Assembly: GCA_905221605.1 (NCBI GenBank)
Contig: CAJNDS010002435.1
Span: 410,001-474,000, forward strand
From: Symbiodinium natans
Lineage: Eukaryota > Sar > Dinophyceae > Suessiales > Symbiodiniaceae
Direction of reading: 5' to 3'
Length of the DNA: 64,000 nucleotides
This document shows positions 50,426 through 61,648 of this stretch, one piece after another (the stretch's first letter is position 1; each line of letters opens with the position of its first letter). The notes under the pieces were generated by a model. That model was given only the letters and a program-made list of their open reading frames with translations. It ran no database searches and was not told the origin of the DNA. The translations under genes were made by a program, and so were the position numbers.

Positions 50426-52172
50426 TTTAGGGTTTAGGGTTTAGGGTTTAGGGTTTAGGGTTTAGGGTTTAGGGTTTAGGGTTTAGGGTATAGGGTTTAG
50501 GGTTTAGGGTTTAGGGTTTGGGGTTTAGGGTTCAGGGGTTTGGGCTTTAGGGTTTAGGGTTTAGGGTTCAGGGTTCAGGGTTTAGGGTTTAGGGGGGGCT
50601 TCGGGCTTACTCGGCGCCGTCTCCAACATCTGGGCTGTGAATCCGTGGTTTGAGGTTTCCAGAATTTGGGGCTGAGGACTGAAGATTTGAGGCTTGGGGC
50701 TTATGGTTTCCCAGGGGTTTGGGGTTCTTTGGGGAGGGGGTGCCAAGAGGTTGCAGCGAACTGTGGCCTAAAGCCCCCAATCCCTGACTCTCAGACCCCG
50801 AAACCCGAAACGCTAAACCCTCAACCCCAAACCCTAAACCCTAACCCCTAAGCCCTAAACCCTAAACCCTAAACCCAGAATCCTGACCCTGAACACGAAA
50901 GGCTCCGCGGGGTAACAGCTTCGGAACACGCCAGGTGTCGAGGGTTTAGGGCTTGAGGGTTTAGGGTTTACAGGGTTCAGGCTTGAGGTTTAGAACCCAG
51001 GTTCTACAAACCCTGAGCCGAAAACCCCCCTGACGCCCGAGAAGCTTCGGCAGCACGCGCCAGTTGGGCTTCTCGCCGACGGCCATCAGGGCCTGCCCAC
51101 CAGGCTTTCAAAGCTTGACCCGCAAAACTTGGGGTTTCGGCTTCGGGGCGATGGGGCGCTGAAACCCGAAACCCGTGTCATCACAGCGAGATCACCCTAA
51201 ACCCTAATACCCTAGACCCCTAACCTCTAAACCCGAAACCCTAAAACCCTAAAACCCCAAACCCTAAAGCCCTGAACCCTGAACCCCTAAACCCGAAAGC
51301 CTAAACCCTTTCAGCAGTCCTTCTCAACATCCTCCAGGCTGTAGCGGTGCAAAAAGCGGCCCATTGCAGCTTGAGGAGACAGCTTCGAAAGCCCTGAGGG
51401 TTTAGGGTTCAGGGTTTAGGGTTTAAGATTTAGGGTTTGGGGTTCAGGGTTTAGGGTTTGGGGTTTGGGGTTTGGGGTTTAGGGCTGTGCTTGGTGAAGT
51501 CAATCCACCTACGTTTCGCACGTGCTGGGGCACACATCTGGAGGCTGTACTCTTTGTTGGCACCCCCACACCAGGTCATCGTGGGGGTGACAAGGGCTCT
51601 CGTGGTCCAAGGTTGAAGGGGCTTAAGCCCTTGTTGATGCGGCTGAGGGCGGGCGCCAGTCAACCCCTAAGCCCGAAACTCCAAATGGCGCACGACAAGC
51701 ACTGCGGCAGGGGCCAGGATGGCCTTTCGATGCCTGGAGGCAGACGCCTCCCAGCATCGGAGTCTTACGCCCCCCTGCTTGTTCGGCATAAGCTTGGAGT
51801 TCAAAAGGGCCGCGTAAGCTTCCCCCACCACCACACGAAGCACTCCCAGAATTTGGGGCTGCTAGCGGGACCCGACTAAGGCTCCTTTCTCAAGCCAAGG
51901 GCCGAAGCCCGTGCAGTACATGCCCGTTCCCTGGCGCCCAGCAAGCGCATGAAGGGAAAAGACAAAGATAATTCCGGGGCAGCACGGCCACGTCTTCAGG
52001 GCTTACAGGGTCTTGGGTCTTGGCCTGGTGTGCTCAACATGTAGGGAGAACCCTGAACCCTAAACCCCAAACCCTGTTAGTCCCTTAGCCCAGCCTTTCT
52101 CCGCCCAGCGCCATCCATGACACCTCGAGACTCACGCGTTTTGCAGTTTGGGAGGTTGAGTGCGAAACCCTG

Positions 52173-52285
52173 CTTGGAGGTTCATGGGCACTTATAAAGT
52201 AAGACTACTGGGTAGGGTAACTCTGGTGATCACCTTACTTAGGGCACTCTTAAGCCCACTGAAAAGTACCCATGAACATTCAAGT
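52173..52285. mobile_element. Introner-like element, copy 8, diverged
   Basis: Left end GCTTGGAGGTTCATGGGCAC; right end AGTACCCATGAACATTCAAG. The interior is only partly family-like (CTTACTTAGGGCACTCTTAA, GCCCACTGAAAAG). Confidence 0.7.
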
Positions 52286-53483
52286 GGGGCCGGCCCCTGA
52301 AAAAGACATGGCCATCCGGGGCAAACCGCGCTCACCCAGACGCCTCCCGTAGATGAAGAATCTTGGGAGGAAAACAAGATGCTAGGCCCCCAAAACCCTT
52401 AACCCTAAACCCTAAACCCTAAACCCTAAACCCTAAACCCACACTTCTACTTGGGTTCCAGGTTGCAGGACTGGGAGTCCTGAGGTTTGTACCCTGAGAG
52501 CGCGCAACCCGCCTCCGAAGAGACACAACAAACACCTTCCGTCTTCTGTTTAGATTTTGAGGGTTTAGGGTTTAGGGTTCAGGGTGTAAGTAAGGTTTAA
52601 GGTTTAGGATGGTTTAGGGTTTAGGGTTTAGGGTTTAGGGTTTAGGGTTTAGGGTTTAGGGTTTAGGGTTTAGGGTTTAGGGTTTAGGGTTTAGGGTTTA
52701 GGGGTTCGGTTGAATCTGGGCGCCGGTCGGTAAGCGGGCAAGGAGCTCGCCGCAGACTTGCTTCGGGCTCCAGCGGTTAAGGTGACAAAAGGTACCTATA
52801 TCTCATGATGGGCTAACAGGATGTAAAAAATGATAATAAAATCAAGAATAACTACTACACCAACATCTCTCGATAGCTGCTAACTTGATAGCGAAATATG
52901 TCCAGCATCGACCCGGCTGCAAAAGAATGTCTGTGCGCCTGCGTGTTTCTGGCAGCACTCTTGGGCTTGGGGTTTCGGGGATCTGGTGGCTCTTTTGTGA
53001 ACAGCTCTGGGTTTGATGTTGAGGGGCTTCGACTTGTGTTTTAGGGGTTTAGGGTTTAGGGTTTAGGGTTTAGGGTTTAGGGTTTAGGGCTTCCGGGCCG
53101 AAATTCAAAAATTCGGCATCAAACACACTGATGTGCTGCTTTCTGCACTTGGCCCAAGAGATGACAGCGGCAAGCGACCCACAAAGGTTTCACCTAGAGC
53201 TGGCGGAGTTCAACTGGGGGTTTAGGGTTCAAGGGTTTAGGGTTGAGGGTTGAGGGACATGAAGGCAAATTGAGCTTCGAGAGCTGCCAGTCAGGCAGAA
53301 CATGAAGAGTAGGGTTTAGGGTTTAGGGTTTAGGGTTTAGGGTTTAGGGTTTAGGGTTTAGGGTTTAGGGTGTAGGGTTTAGGGTTCCCTAAACCCAAAA
53401 CCCAAATCCGGCAGCCTAACCGAGTACCCACACAGTGCGCTTACAGAGGGCCCTTTACATGGACGCAGAGTGGACCTCTTTGT

Positions 53484-53635
53484 ACTTGGAGGTTCATGGT
53501 ACTTATTCACCAAGTACAACCTATGGCCCACTTCCAAGGCCCCACCTAAGTGCCCGAATATGGTTGTAAGTACAGTTGTAAGTACAGCTATGATTAGCAC
53601 CAGGAACCTCCAGGTACTGCCATGAAGCTCCAAGT
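53484..53635. mobile_element. Introner-like element, copy 9, with duplicated right end
   Basis: ACTTGGAGGTTCATGGTACT, interior GTACAACCTATGGCCCACTT, GGTTGTAAGTACAGTTGTAA; right end CAGGAACCTCCAG followed 10 bp later by a second right end CCATGAAGCTCCAAG. An open plus island (53,400-53,483, ending VDLF) runs straight into the element at a GTACTT site that could be a donor. Confidence 0.75.
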
Positions 53636-53945
53636 GCCCAAAGGAATCGATCATCACGATCTTAACGGTCAGAATGCTTGAACATGCAACTGCAGACGAA
53701 GGATGGTGAAAATGAACCCTAAACCCTAAACCCTAAACCCTAAACCCTAAAGACCTGATTGAAACTGGTGTTGTCTGGGCCCCTGGAGATTTGGGCGCAT
53801 GAGACATGACCAGAGTCTCGAAACTCGAGCCCGTCCCGCTTTTTAGGGCTTAGGGTTTATGGTTTAGGGTTTAGGGTTCAGGGTTTAGGGTTTAGGGTTC
53901 AGGGTTCAGGGTTTAGTTTAGGGTTTAGGGTTGAGGGTTGAGGGT

Positions 53946-54332
53946 TTAGGGTTTAGGCTCCGCCGGGAATTTTGGAACCCCAATTATGGAGCCCGAGCAG
54001 ATAGGCTCTACAAGTACGATGGCGCGTGTGGCGCGCGGGGGGCTTTTGCTTTTGGTCCCCTCGGCAACCAATTCGAGTTGCAAGTCTTTGTTGAGTGTCC
54101 GAAAGCTTCTGCAGAGCAACATTCCTCCGGAGCCGACGTGGATGCTGGCACCGCTGGCCATGAGTAGATAAAGACCCTCTGAGACCCTCACGACGCAAGG
54201 GGCGCAGCATGCGAAGGACCCCTTCGGCCTGGAAAACCCATATTCTCCAAGCCTTCTGGCTTGGTTCTTTGTACGGTATTTCTCGGCCTGGCGTGGGAAA
54301 ATGTGGCGAGATGCCCGCCCTGAAGCAACCAT
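53946..54332 (-). CDS. Unassigned open frame, about 128 codons
   Basis: Longest non-repeat open frame of the right half on the minus strand, with GSGGMLLCRSFRTLNKDLQL, ELVAEGTKSKSPPRATRAIV. A second minus frame and a plus frame (53,931-54,167) overlap it, so it may be chance. It ends in a telomere-like array. Confidence 0.3.
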   Translation of the reverse strand: MVASGRASRHIFPRQAEKYRTKNQARRLGEYGFSRPKGSFACCAPCVVRVSEGLYLLMASGASIHVGSGGMLLCRSFRTLNKDLQLELVAEGTKSKSPPRATRAIVLVEPICSGSIIGVPKFPAEPKP

Positions 54333-54574
54333 GAACGACCTGCGCCTGCACCTTTGCCCCGCGGCCCTGAACCCTAAACCCTAAACCCTAAGCCCTAAAC
54401 CCTAAACCCTAAACCCTACAGGGCCCCCGGGCATCCAAGCCAGGTCGAGGGAAGGAAAAACTCAGCTGCGAGCGCAGCTCGGTATTCGAGGTATAAGCCC
54501 ATCGCCCCTCCCCCGCGGCTGGGGTGGCCTGTGCCATGCGTACGATCCGCCAATACGTAGAAGGGACATTGTAT

Positions 54575-54662
54575 ACACATTATATATACACATATATATA
54601 TATATATATATTTATTATTATTTATTTACTTATATATGTATATATATATATATATGTGTATA
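54575..54662. repeat. TA microsatellite
   Basis: TATATATA tracts with a TTATTATTTATTTAC interruption, then a GTGTGTG run. Confidence 0.95.
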
Positions 54663-55407
54663 CGTGTGTGTGTGTGATTTCTGTTCATACCCAGACCTTC
54701 TTACGAGAACATCTGGCTCACTAGGGGTGATGGGCAATGTTGTCGGGACTGCCCACAGCGCAAAGGTCCTCCTGCCGGCTGGCCAATCCAGATCTGCCAC
54801 TAGCCTGTTTTCCCTTTATCCCTTGGAATCCTCTTTCGCTACAATCATCATCATCATTTTGAGAGACCGCTTGGTCATTGGTAGGGCTTAGGGTTTAGGT
54901 ATACCTTTTCAACCACGCCGAAGAAAGCTTAAACCAGCCCTTTTGCAAAACCCGATACCCAACTTGGTGCCCAGTGAAGGGTTCAGGTTGTAGGGCTGTT
55001 CAGGGTGCAGCTGCTTAGGGTTTCGGGTTTAGGATGCAACGGTGTAGAATCAAAACTGCCAGGGCTGATATGTCTTTGCAAAGCCGTTGCGCCTCCGGAC
55101 TCGATCCGTCCCAGGGAAGGCGAAGCCCTAAACCCTAAACCCTAAACCCTAAACCCTGAAGTCCTCAAACCTTGAACCAACAAAAGAAACCCTCGCATGC
55201 CTTTGGAAGCAACCCAAGGAATAATGGATCTGCTCACAGGAGTTGCTCTCAGGAGCTGCACAAAGACCTCAATCTCATGCCCCCACCTCCCAAAAACAGG
55301 CTGGGATTTGCATGGGGGATGCAGGTTGAAGGTGTTGGGGGCATGAATTAAGGTCTTTCTCCCTGTCTGCGCAACTTGACCCCTCCCAATTGGGAGGATC
55401 TCTCTCT

Positions 55408-55497
55408 TCCTCCTCCTCCTCCTCCTCCTCCTCCTCCTCCTCCTCCTCCTCCTCCTCCTCCTCCTCCTCCTCCTCTTCTTCTTCTTCTTCTTCGTCT
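55408..55497. repeat. CTC/GAG trinucleotide microsatellite
   Basis: About 21 CTC triplets then CTT triplets. On the minus strand it reads as poly-Glu or poly-Arg; the open frames across it (to 143 codons) come from the repeat. Confidence 0.95.
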
Positions 55498-56403
55498 TCG
55501 GGGCTTGAAGGGTGCAGGCACACACCCTCCGCGCACAAGGCGCGCCAAATCCATGTCGAGGTCGGCGTGACACTTATTACCCCGGAAGGCTCTCTCTGTC
55601 TCTCTCTTTCTCTGCCTTCTTGTGCAGGGATCTACACCCACCCTAAATCCGAAACCCTAAACCCTAAATCCTAAACCCCAAACCCATCTAAACCCTAAAC
55701 CCTGGCACCTTCAGGGCCTGGCTCACGTCAAGCAACATATCGCTTGGAGCCATCCCCCTTGACCTGGCAGCCGGGCACCGAAACGCAAACAACTCTTTGT
55801 CATATGTTTAGGGTTTAGGGTTTAGGGTTTAGGGTTTGGGGTTTAGGGTTTAGGGTTTAGGGTTTGGGGTTTAGGGTTTGGGGTTTGGGGTTTAGGGTTG
55901 AGGCTTTAGGGCTTCATCTCAGCGCGTTTCATCGTCCCTCAACCTATAAACCCTTTCTTGAAACTCAACCCTGAGAGCTATGTCTGAGGGCCAGACAGGA
56001 AGCAGCAGGCCACTCAACCCTAAACGCCCAACCCTGAACCCTCAACCCTAAACCCTTTTCTACTCACAGGATAGAAATCTCAAAGATCGGGCCCCTCAGC
56101 TCTGCGTCCGACTGTTCTAACATTCAGAGTCCCAGAAAGGGTTTTCTTTGCTGCATGCGCTGAGGGCGGCACCAGCAGGATTGAACCAATTGACAAATTC
56201 CGCTGTCGACCCTGAACCCTTTTCCAAGCACAGACTTTGCGGCGTATGCCCCTAAACCCTAAGCAATAAACCCCCTAAAAAAATGTTGCATCCTACACCC
56301 TAAACCCTAAACCCTAAACTCTAAACCCTAACCCTTAACCCCAAACCCTAAACCCTAAACCCTAAACCTTAAACCCTAAACCCTACACCCTAAACCCTAA
56401 ACC

Positions 56404-56481
56404 TGAAGATGCCACACTCCGAGGCTCGGGCCGTCGTCAGCGTGAAGCCCCCGGAGGTCCGGAGCCTCGGCTGCACTGGGC
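56404..56481 (-). CDS. Unassigned exon-like island ending at a telomere-derived donor
   Basis: Minus frame PSAAEAPDLRGLHADDGPSL, GVWHLQ, then CAG|GTTTAGGG. The plus strand is open too (MPHSEARAVVSVKPPE). Listed because the junction repeats the pattern seen in the GH5 gene. Confidence 0.3.
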
Positions 56482-57461
56482 TTAGGGTTTAGGGTTTAGG
56501 GTTTAGGGTTTAGGGTTTAGGGTTTAGGGTTTAGGGTTCAGGGTTCAGGGTTCAGGGTTTATAGGGTTTAGGGGTTCAGGGGGTTTAGGGGGTTTGGGGG
56601 TTTGGGGGGTTTCGGGGGTTTCGGGGTTTGGAGTTTAGGGCTTAGAGGGGAAGGGGTTGAGGGTTTAAGGTTTCGGGGCTTAGAGGTTAGGGGGCTTAAG
56701 TTTTAGGGTTTGGGGGTTTGGGGTTTAGGGTTTTAGGGGCTAAGGCTTTTGGGGTGGATTTTGGGGGTTTACAAGGGTTTATAGGGGTTTGTGAAGGTTC
56801 AGTGTTGATTTCCGGTTTTGGGGAATGAAGAACTGAAGGGACATGCCAGCCTGAATGCTGCTGCTGCCATGTAAGCCTGAAGCCTTGAAACCTTAAACCC
56901 TAAACCTAAACCCCGAAACCCCTAAACCCTTTTTTGAGCACGGACTGAGGAGGCTGCCGGCAACACCTGAAAGCAGGACCTTCTTGCCTTTAGCAAGGGT
57001 ACCCCTGCAACCCTACCTTAAACCCCAAACCCACCCAACACCCACCCAAGACCTTCAACCCCAAACCCCTGCCTCGCTGCGTGCGAAAGGTGGGAGCCGA
57101 CACCCAAAATCCTAAACCCCCACACCCGGGAACCTCTGAAGCCCTAGATCCCTGGAACCCCCAACGCCCCTCTGGAAACGAAGGCCCCAGCAGGCCCAAT
57201 GCCTTCGCTAGGCTAAGGCGCCAAGTCTGACAGCCTCGGCCAAGGAGACAAGGACGGCCCCTTAAACAACCCTCTGAACATCATCTTCTTGAACCCAACA
57301 AGGTATAAAAGGGGCCAAAGGCCTACCTAGGAGAGGGTTTAGGGTTAAAGTTTCAGGGTCCAGGTTGAGGATTTGCTCTGTTGTTTAAACGTCTGATATA
57401 GCGTGCGAGGTTTGCCCCCTCCCCCCCTCCCCCCAACCCCTTCTTCCTCCGACCCTAAACC

Positions 57462-57552
57462 TTGGGATGTTCCCCCTTGAGTCCTTAACAAGGATTATAA
57501 TAAGGGGTACTATAATCACTTTTAAGGACTGCTAGTAGAAGGGGGAACCCCA
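57462..57552. mobile_element. TGGGATGTTCCCC short element, best copy
   Basis: TTGGGATGTTCCCCCTTGAG, TCCTTAACAAGGATTATAAT, GGGGTACTATAATCACTTTT, AAGGACTGCTAGTAGAAGGG, GGAACCCC. The halves are imperfect inverted repeats (AGTCCTTAACAAGGATTATA against TATAATCACTTTTAAGGACT), and the whole could fold into one hairpin. About 90 bp, non-coding, at least eight copies in the window. Confidence 0.85.
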
Positions 57553-58440
57553 TTGTTTTGCGACAGGCTTCTCTATCCGCCCAGAAGTGTCGCACCCGTC
57601 TCCAACCAAGGCAAGGTACAGAACTCACTAAGCCCTTCCTATATAAATCCTAAGCCCTCAACCCCAAACCCCAAACCCAAAACCCCAAACCCTAAAACCC
57701 TAAACCCTAAACCCTCAACCCCTAAACCCCTAAACACTAAAACCCAAAACCCCTAAACCCCAAACCCTCCCCCGGGTGAGCCCAACAAACAAGGCCCCAA
57801 ACCCTAAACCCTAAACCCTAAAGCCTAAACCCCAAACCCCAAACCCTAAACCCTAAACCCTTCAAAAACAAAAACTTAACCCAATTCGGAGAGCCCAAGG
57901 CCCCAGGCTTCGGAGGCACTGAGCCTCACTCAGGCGCCCGTCCGCAAAGTCCACAACCTGCAGCCGGTTGGGTCTTTGTTTTTTTTTTGGGGTTTAGGGT
58001 TTAGGGTTTAGGGTTTAGGGTTTAGGGTTTAGGGTTTAGGGTTTAGGGTTTAGGGTTTAGGGTTTAGGGTTTAGGGGTTAGGGTTTAGGTTAGGGTTTAG
58101 GGTTTAGGGTTTGGGCCATTGGGGGGGGGGGGGGGGGGGTGGAGTTAGGGTTTAGGGTTTGGGGTTTAGGGTTTGGGGGTTTGGAGTTTAGGGTTTTGGG
58201 GTTTCGGGTTTAGCGTTTTTTTTGGGCGTAGCTTTTGTTGGTTGTCTGTTTTTTGGGGAGGTGTTGGGTGGGGTGGGGGGAGGGGGCTTGGGAGTTTGTT
58301 GGGTTTTCATCTTCAACTTCAGAACCATATCCGAGTTCAGTCTTCTGGCCGGCTACAGGATTTGCTCATCGAAGGTTTTCGGGGGGCCTAGAACCGTAGC
58401 CGGGCACTATCTGGCAATCAACTGCACCATTGTTTGGCGG

Positions 58441-58530
58441 GGGTACTATTTTAAAGTGATCATTTTTGTTCCTTATTGGGGTTAAGTATTCAGAAACACG
58501 TAAAATGATTTCAACAATGACCCAGTCAGT
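58441..58530 (+). mobile_element. Dispersed repeat with TTAAGTA core, copy 3
   Basis: TACTATTTTAAAGTGATCAT, TTTTGTTCCTTATTGGGGTT, AAGTATTCAGAAACACGTAA, AATGATTTCAACAATGACCC. Diverged from the other two copies. Confidence 0.5.
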
Positions 58531-58630
58531 TCTCAGCCAAGCTACTGGCCAGGGAGGTTCTACGCTTGGAGGGCCATTCTCGTCGAAGACTTCACTTCCG
58601 GAACTCACGTTCCGGACATGAGAGGCCTTT

Positions 58631-58835
58631 AAGGGCCTCGCCAAGAAGCCCAATACTTGGAGGTTCGTGGTACTTATTAACCAATCATAGCTGTACTTAC
58701 AACCCACTTATCAGCCCCCCAAGTGCCCTTGTCTGGTTATAGGTACAGTTATAAGTACAGCTCTAAGTACAATTATTATTGGCTAATAAGTACCATGAAC
58801 CTCCCAAGTAAGGGCCTCACCAAGAAGCCCAATAC
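58631..58835 (-). mobile_element. Introner-like element, copy 10, with 26-bp flanking duplication
   Basis: The element (58,655-58,808) has strong inverted ends (ACTTGGAGGTTCGTGGTACT / AGTACCATGAACCTCCCAAG). It is flanked by AAGGGCCTC(G/A)CCAAGAAGCC plus CAATAC at 58,631-58,656 and 58,810-58,835, 25 of 26 bases identical. On the minus strand each copy contains GAG|GCCCTT, so splicing with a GC donor in one and an AG acceptor in the other would remove the element exactly. The minus frame downstream (LARPLKASHVRNVSSGSEVF) is open. Confidence 0.8.
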
Positions 58836-59557
58836 CAAACTTAATCAAGGAACGTCACCTGAAATCACACCAGGGATCCCCTAAACCCTAAACCCTAAAC
58901 CCTAAACCCTAAACCCTAAGCCCTAAACCCTAAACCAAGGAATATTCTTTCATGAAGGGGGGTATTGGGAGACGTGGGCCTGTCATCGAAGGCTTTTAAG
59001 TTCGGGTTTAGGGTTTCGGGCGTGTATCAGTGTACGCTCGCAGCTAAGCATCAGGGTCCAATTTGGGGGTCCCCTCTTTCGGTGGCGCCGTACTACTTAA
59101 TCAGGGGCCGGCGCAAGTAAGAGGGACGAGCCACTCCGTGGCCCCACCTCGAGGTGAGCCGTCAAGCAAAGGTACTCACTCATGATGACCCGGAAGCTGT
59201 CCTGGCAAAGCCCACTTCGCGGAAGCTGCTGAATATTTGTTGTTAGAGTTTTGGGCTTTAGGGGTACCCTGAACCCAAACCCTAAACCCTAAATAGACCC
59301 CGAACCCCCATCCCCAATCATATTTGCGCCTGCTCCGCGTAGTGCTCATGCTCAGGAAGAAGGTGGGCCCTGGTGTAATTATTTTGACTGTTTGGGGGGT
59401 TCGACTCAGTTTTTGCTGCGTAGCTTTCAAAAAAAGAGAGGCTTGAGGGTTTTAGGGCTTAGGGCTTAGGGTTTAGGTTGGGTTGAGGGTGTAAGGTTTA
59501 GGGTGTCCAGCTGCCACTTGTTCAAAAGCTGAGGTCTTAGGACTCGGGTTTAGCATT

Positions 59558-60007
59558 TTGTTGCTTTTGTTTGGCTGCCTCTTGGCTATCGCATGGCCGG
59601 ATGGACCGCGCTGCAGAGGCGGTGGACCTACAACAAACCCCTCGGCTCCGGAACGGTTTAGAGTTTCGGTTTGGGGCCTAGGTGTTTCGGCGATGAGACA
59701 AGAGATTTTCTTAAGGCAGAGAAAACATGTGCTTCCCGATGTTTGTTCATGTATTTACTTCTTGTTTTATTGCACACCCATGTCTGCATGTGCATATACC
59801 TGTACATATGCATATGTATATATTTATAGATTATACGTATATCAAATTAAACATATGATGTATCTTTTGGGCACCTATCCAACACATGGAAGTGCTCAGC
59901 CCCAGGCCACCAGTCGTGCGCGCCAGGGTCGAGTTGCCGCGCACGCGCCAAAGCATCCAAGAGAGGCCTCCCCAAACCCCCTTAAGCCTAAACCCTTTAG
60001 GGTTTAG
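59558..60007 (+). CDS. Unassigned open frame, 149 codons
   Basis: MLLLFGCLLAIAWPDG resembles a signal peptide, but the middle crosses a TA-rich microsatellite (Tyr/Ile-rich) and the end runs into a telomere-like array. It probably is not one exon. Confidence 0.25.
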   Translation: MLLLFGCLLAIAWPDGPRCRGGGPTTNPSAPERFRVSVWGLGVSAMRQEIFLRQRKHVLPDVCSCIYFLFYCTPMSACAYTCTYAYVYIYRLYVYQIKHMMYLLGTYPTHGSAQPQATSRARQGRVAAHAPKHPREASPNPLKPKPFRV

Positions 60008-60192
60008 GGTTTAGGGTTTAGGGTTTAGGGTTTAGGGTTTAGGGTTTAGGGTTTAGGGTTTAGGGTTTAGGGTTTTGCAACTGGACTCCTTGCTGCCAGG
60101 TAAGCCTAAACCCTAAACCCTAAACCCTATATAAACTTTCCCGAATCCCTCACCCAAGCCCAGCTACAGCTTCATAAAGGTGTTATTAAGGT

Positions 60193-60417
60193 TTAGGGCT
60201 CAGGAGGCTTCGGGGGCTTAGGGCTGCAGGGTTGAGGCCCTAGGCCCTTTTTGGCCCTTGTAGCCCCAAACGTGCCCAGAGAACTGGGGCACTGCTCATT
60301 GTAAACCGCCAAGCCTACCCCAACGCTCCCACCCTTGCGGCCCTGCCTCAGCCTTTCCTGGTGCTCGTATGCCCACCTGCCTCCGGCAGAACCAAGCTTG
60401 TGACAGCCGCAGTTCAC
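60193..60417 (-). CDS. Unassigned open frame, 74 codons
   Basis: Minus frame NCGCHKLGSAGGRWAYEHQE, RLRQGRKGGSVGVGLAVYNE. Mixed composition, no repeat content except at the 3' end. No family recognised. Confidence 0.35.
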   Translation of the reverse strand: MNCGCHKLGSAGGRWAYEHQERLRQGRKGGSVGVGLAVYNEQCPSSLGTFGATRAKKGLGPQPCSPKPPKPPEP

Positions 60418-60552
60418 AAAGCTGCGAGGGCAAAATCTTCGGATTCGCGATGCGCAAGAAGAAGAAAGGCTCTGGTTTTGGGGCTTTGGATAGCCGGCTT
60501 AAGGTGAAAGCTTGCTCACACTGCAGAACTTGATAGGACCCTAACCCTGGCG

Positions 60553-60768
60553 ATGTTTTGGGATCTGTATGACAGTTTCTGCGGACATGAGCTGAGGATT
60601 CAGGTTGAAGGTTCGTCTGAGCAGAGCTTGCTGAGATGCGCGCTTCTTGCGCAGATCAGGCGCAGGAACCTGACTTGCACTGCAAACAGGTCCCTGGGAT
60701 GCGCATTTGAGGCCGATCATCCTTGCCGTACCTGGGGGGTCAGAAGTACCCTAACCCCTAAACCCTAA
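60553..60768 (+). CDS. Unassigned open frame, about 63 codons before the array
   Basis: Plus frame MFWDLYDSFCGHELRIQVEG, SSEQSLLRCALLAQIRRRNL. It reads like a coding segment and runs into a CCCTAAA array at about 60,750. No family recognised. Confidence 0.4.
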   Translation: MFWDLYDSFCGHELRIQVEGSSEQSLLRCALLAQIRRRNLTCTANRSLGCAFEADHPCRTWGVRSTLTPKP

Positions 60769-60898
60769 ACCCTAGACCCTAAACCCTAAACCCTGAACCC
60801 TCAACCCTAAACCGTCCGAAGCAGTTGGGCATCTCGCTCGGTGGCGTCTTTCCCGCGCTTGGCGACGTTGTTGAGGACCTGCAGCGTGCCAAAAGTCT

Positions 60899-61058
60899 AC
60901 CTGGAGGTTCGTGGGTACTTCTAACCCCCTTTATGAGTCTACTTATGGGTACTTCTGACCCCAGTTATGAGTCTACTTACCACCTACTTACATGACCTAG
61001 GGGGGGGCGTACAAGTACAGCTATGATTGGGGCTCTAAGGACCCATGACCCTCCAAGT
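60899..61058. mobile_element. Introner-like element, copy 11
   Basis: CTGGAGGTTCGTGGGTACTT and AAGGACCCATGACCCTCCAA as ends. The motif TATGAGTCTACTTA is duplicated inside. An open minus island (60,808-60,880; VLNNVAKRGKDATERDAQLL) begins 18 bp beyond its minus-strand 3' edge after CTGCAG|G. Confidence 0.75.
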
Positions 61059-61496
61059 ATGGTGGCCATCTTGCACTGAAGCTGAAGCTTTCCTGCTGCC
61101 CAACTGGGATGCACGAACTTGGGGCTCACTTAGGGCTTTCCAGGGTTCTCAGCTCAGAAAGTGCATCTTTTTGTTGTGGCATATGCTTTGGCCAGGAAGT
61201 GCGAGACAACGGGGGCGCGCTGCACCCCGGGCGAACAGCCCGGCACAATTCCGCGGCAGTGAACGGCACCCAAGAACCCACCTCCTGTTGCTTCTATCCC
61301 CCTTCTACTCCCCTCTTATCCCCCTCATACCCCCCCGTATAGCCCCCCCTTATACCCCCTTATAGCCCCCCCCCTTCTAGCCTTCTTAGAGCCCCTCCAA
61401 AAAGCCCTGGTGATCTCCAAGTTCGCAAGGCGAGAATCCCGCGACGTTGGGAACCCTAAAGACCCCCGAAACGAACCCCTCAAGCCCCTGAACAGA

Positions 61497-61648
61497 AGGG
61501 TCTTAGGGTCTTAGGGTCTTAGGGTCTTAGGGTCTTAGGGTCTTAGGGTCTTAGGGTCTTAGGGTCTTAGGGTCTTAGGGTCTTAGGGTCTTAGGGTCTT
61601 AGGGTCTTAGGGTCTTAGGGTCTTAGGGTCTTAGGGTCTTAGGGTTTA
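61497..61648. repeat. TCTTAGGG octamer block
   Basis: About 19 perfect tandem TCTTAGGG units, then a return to TTTAGGG and mixed units. The extra base makes it an eight-base variant of the telomere unit. Confidence 0.95.

Noticed and set aside
55142-55641. Poly-Glu, poly-Arg and poly-Ser frames of up to 143 codons
   Set aside because: They come from the CTC/GAG microsatellite; all frames on both strands are open there.
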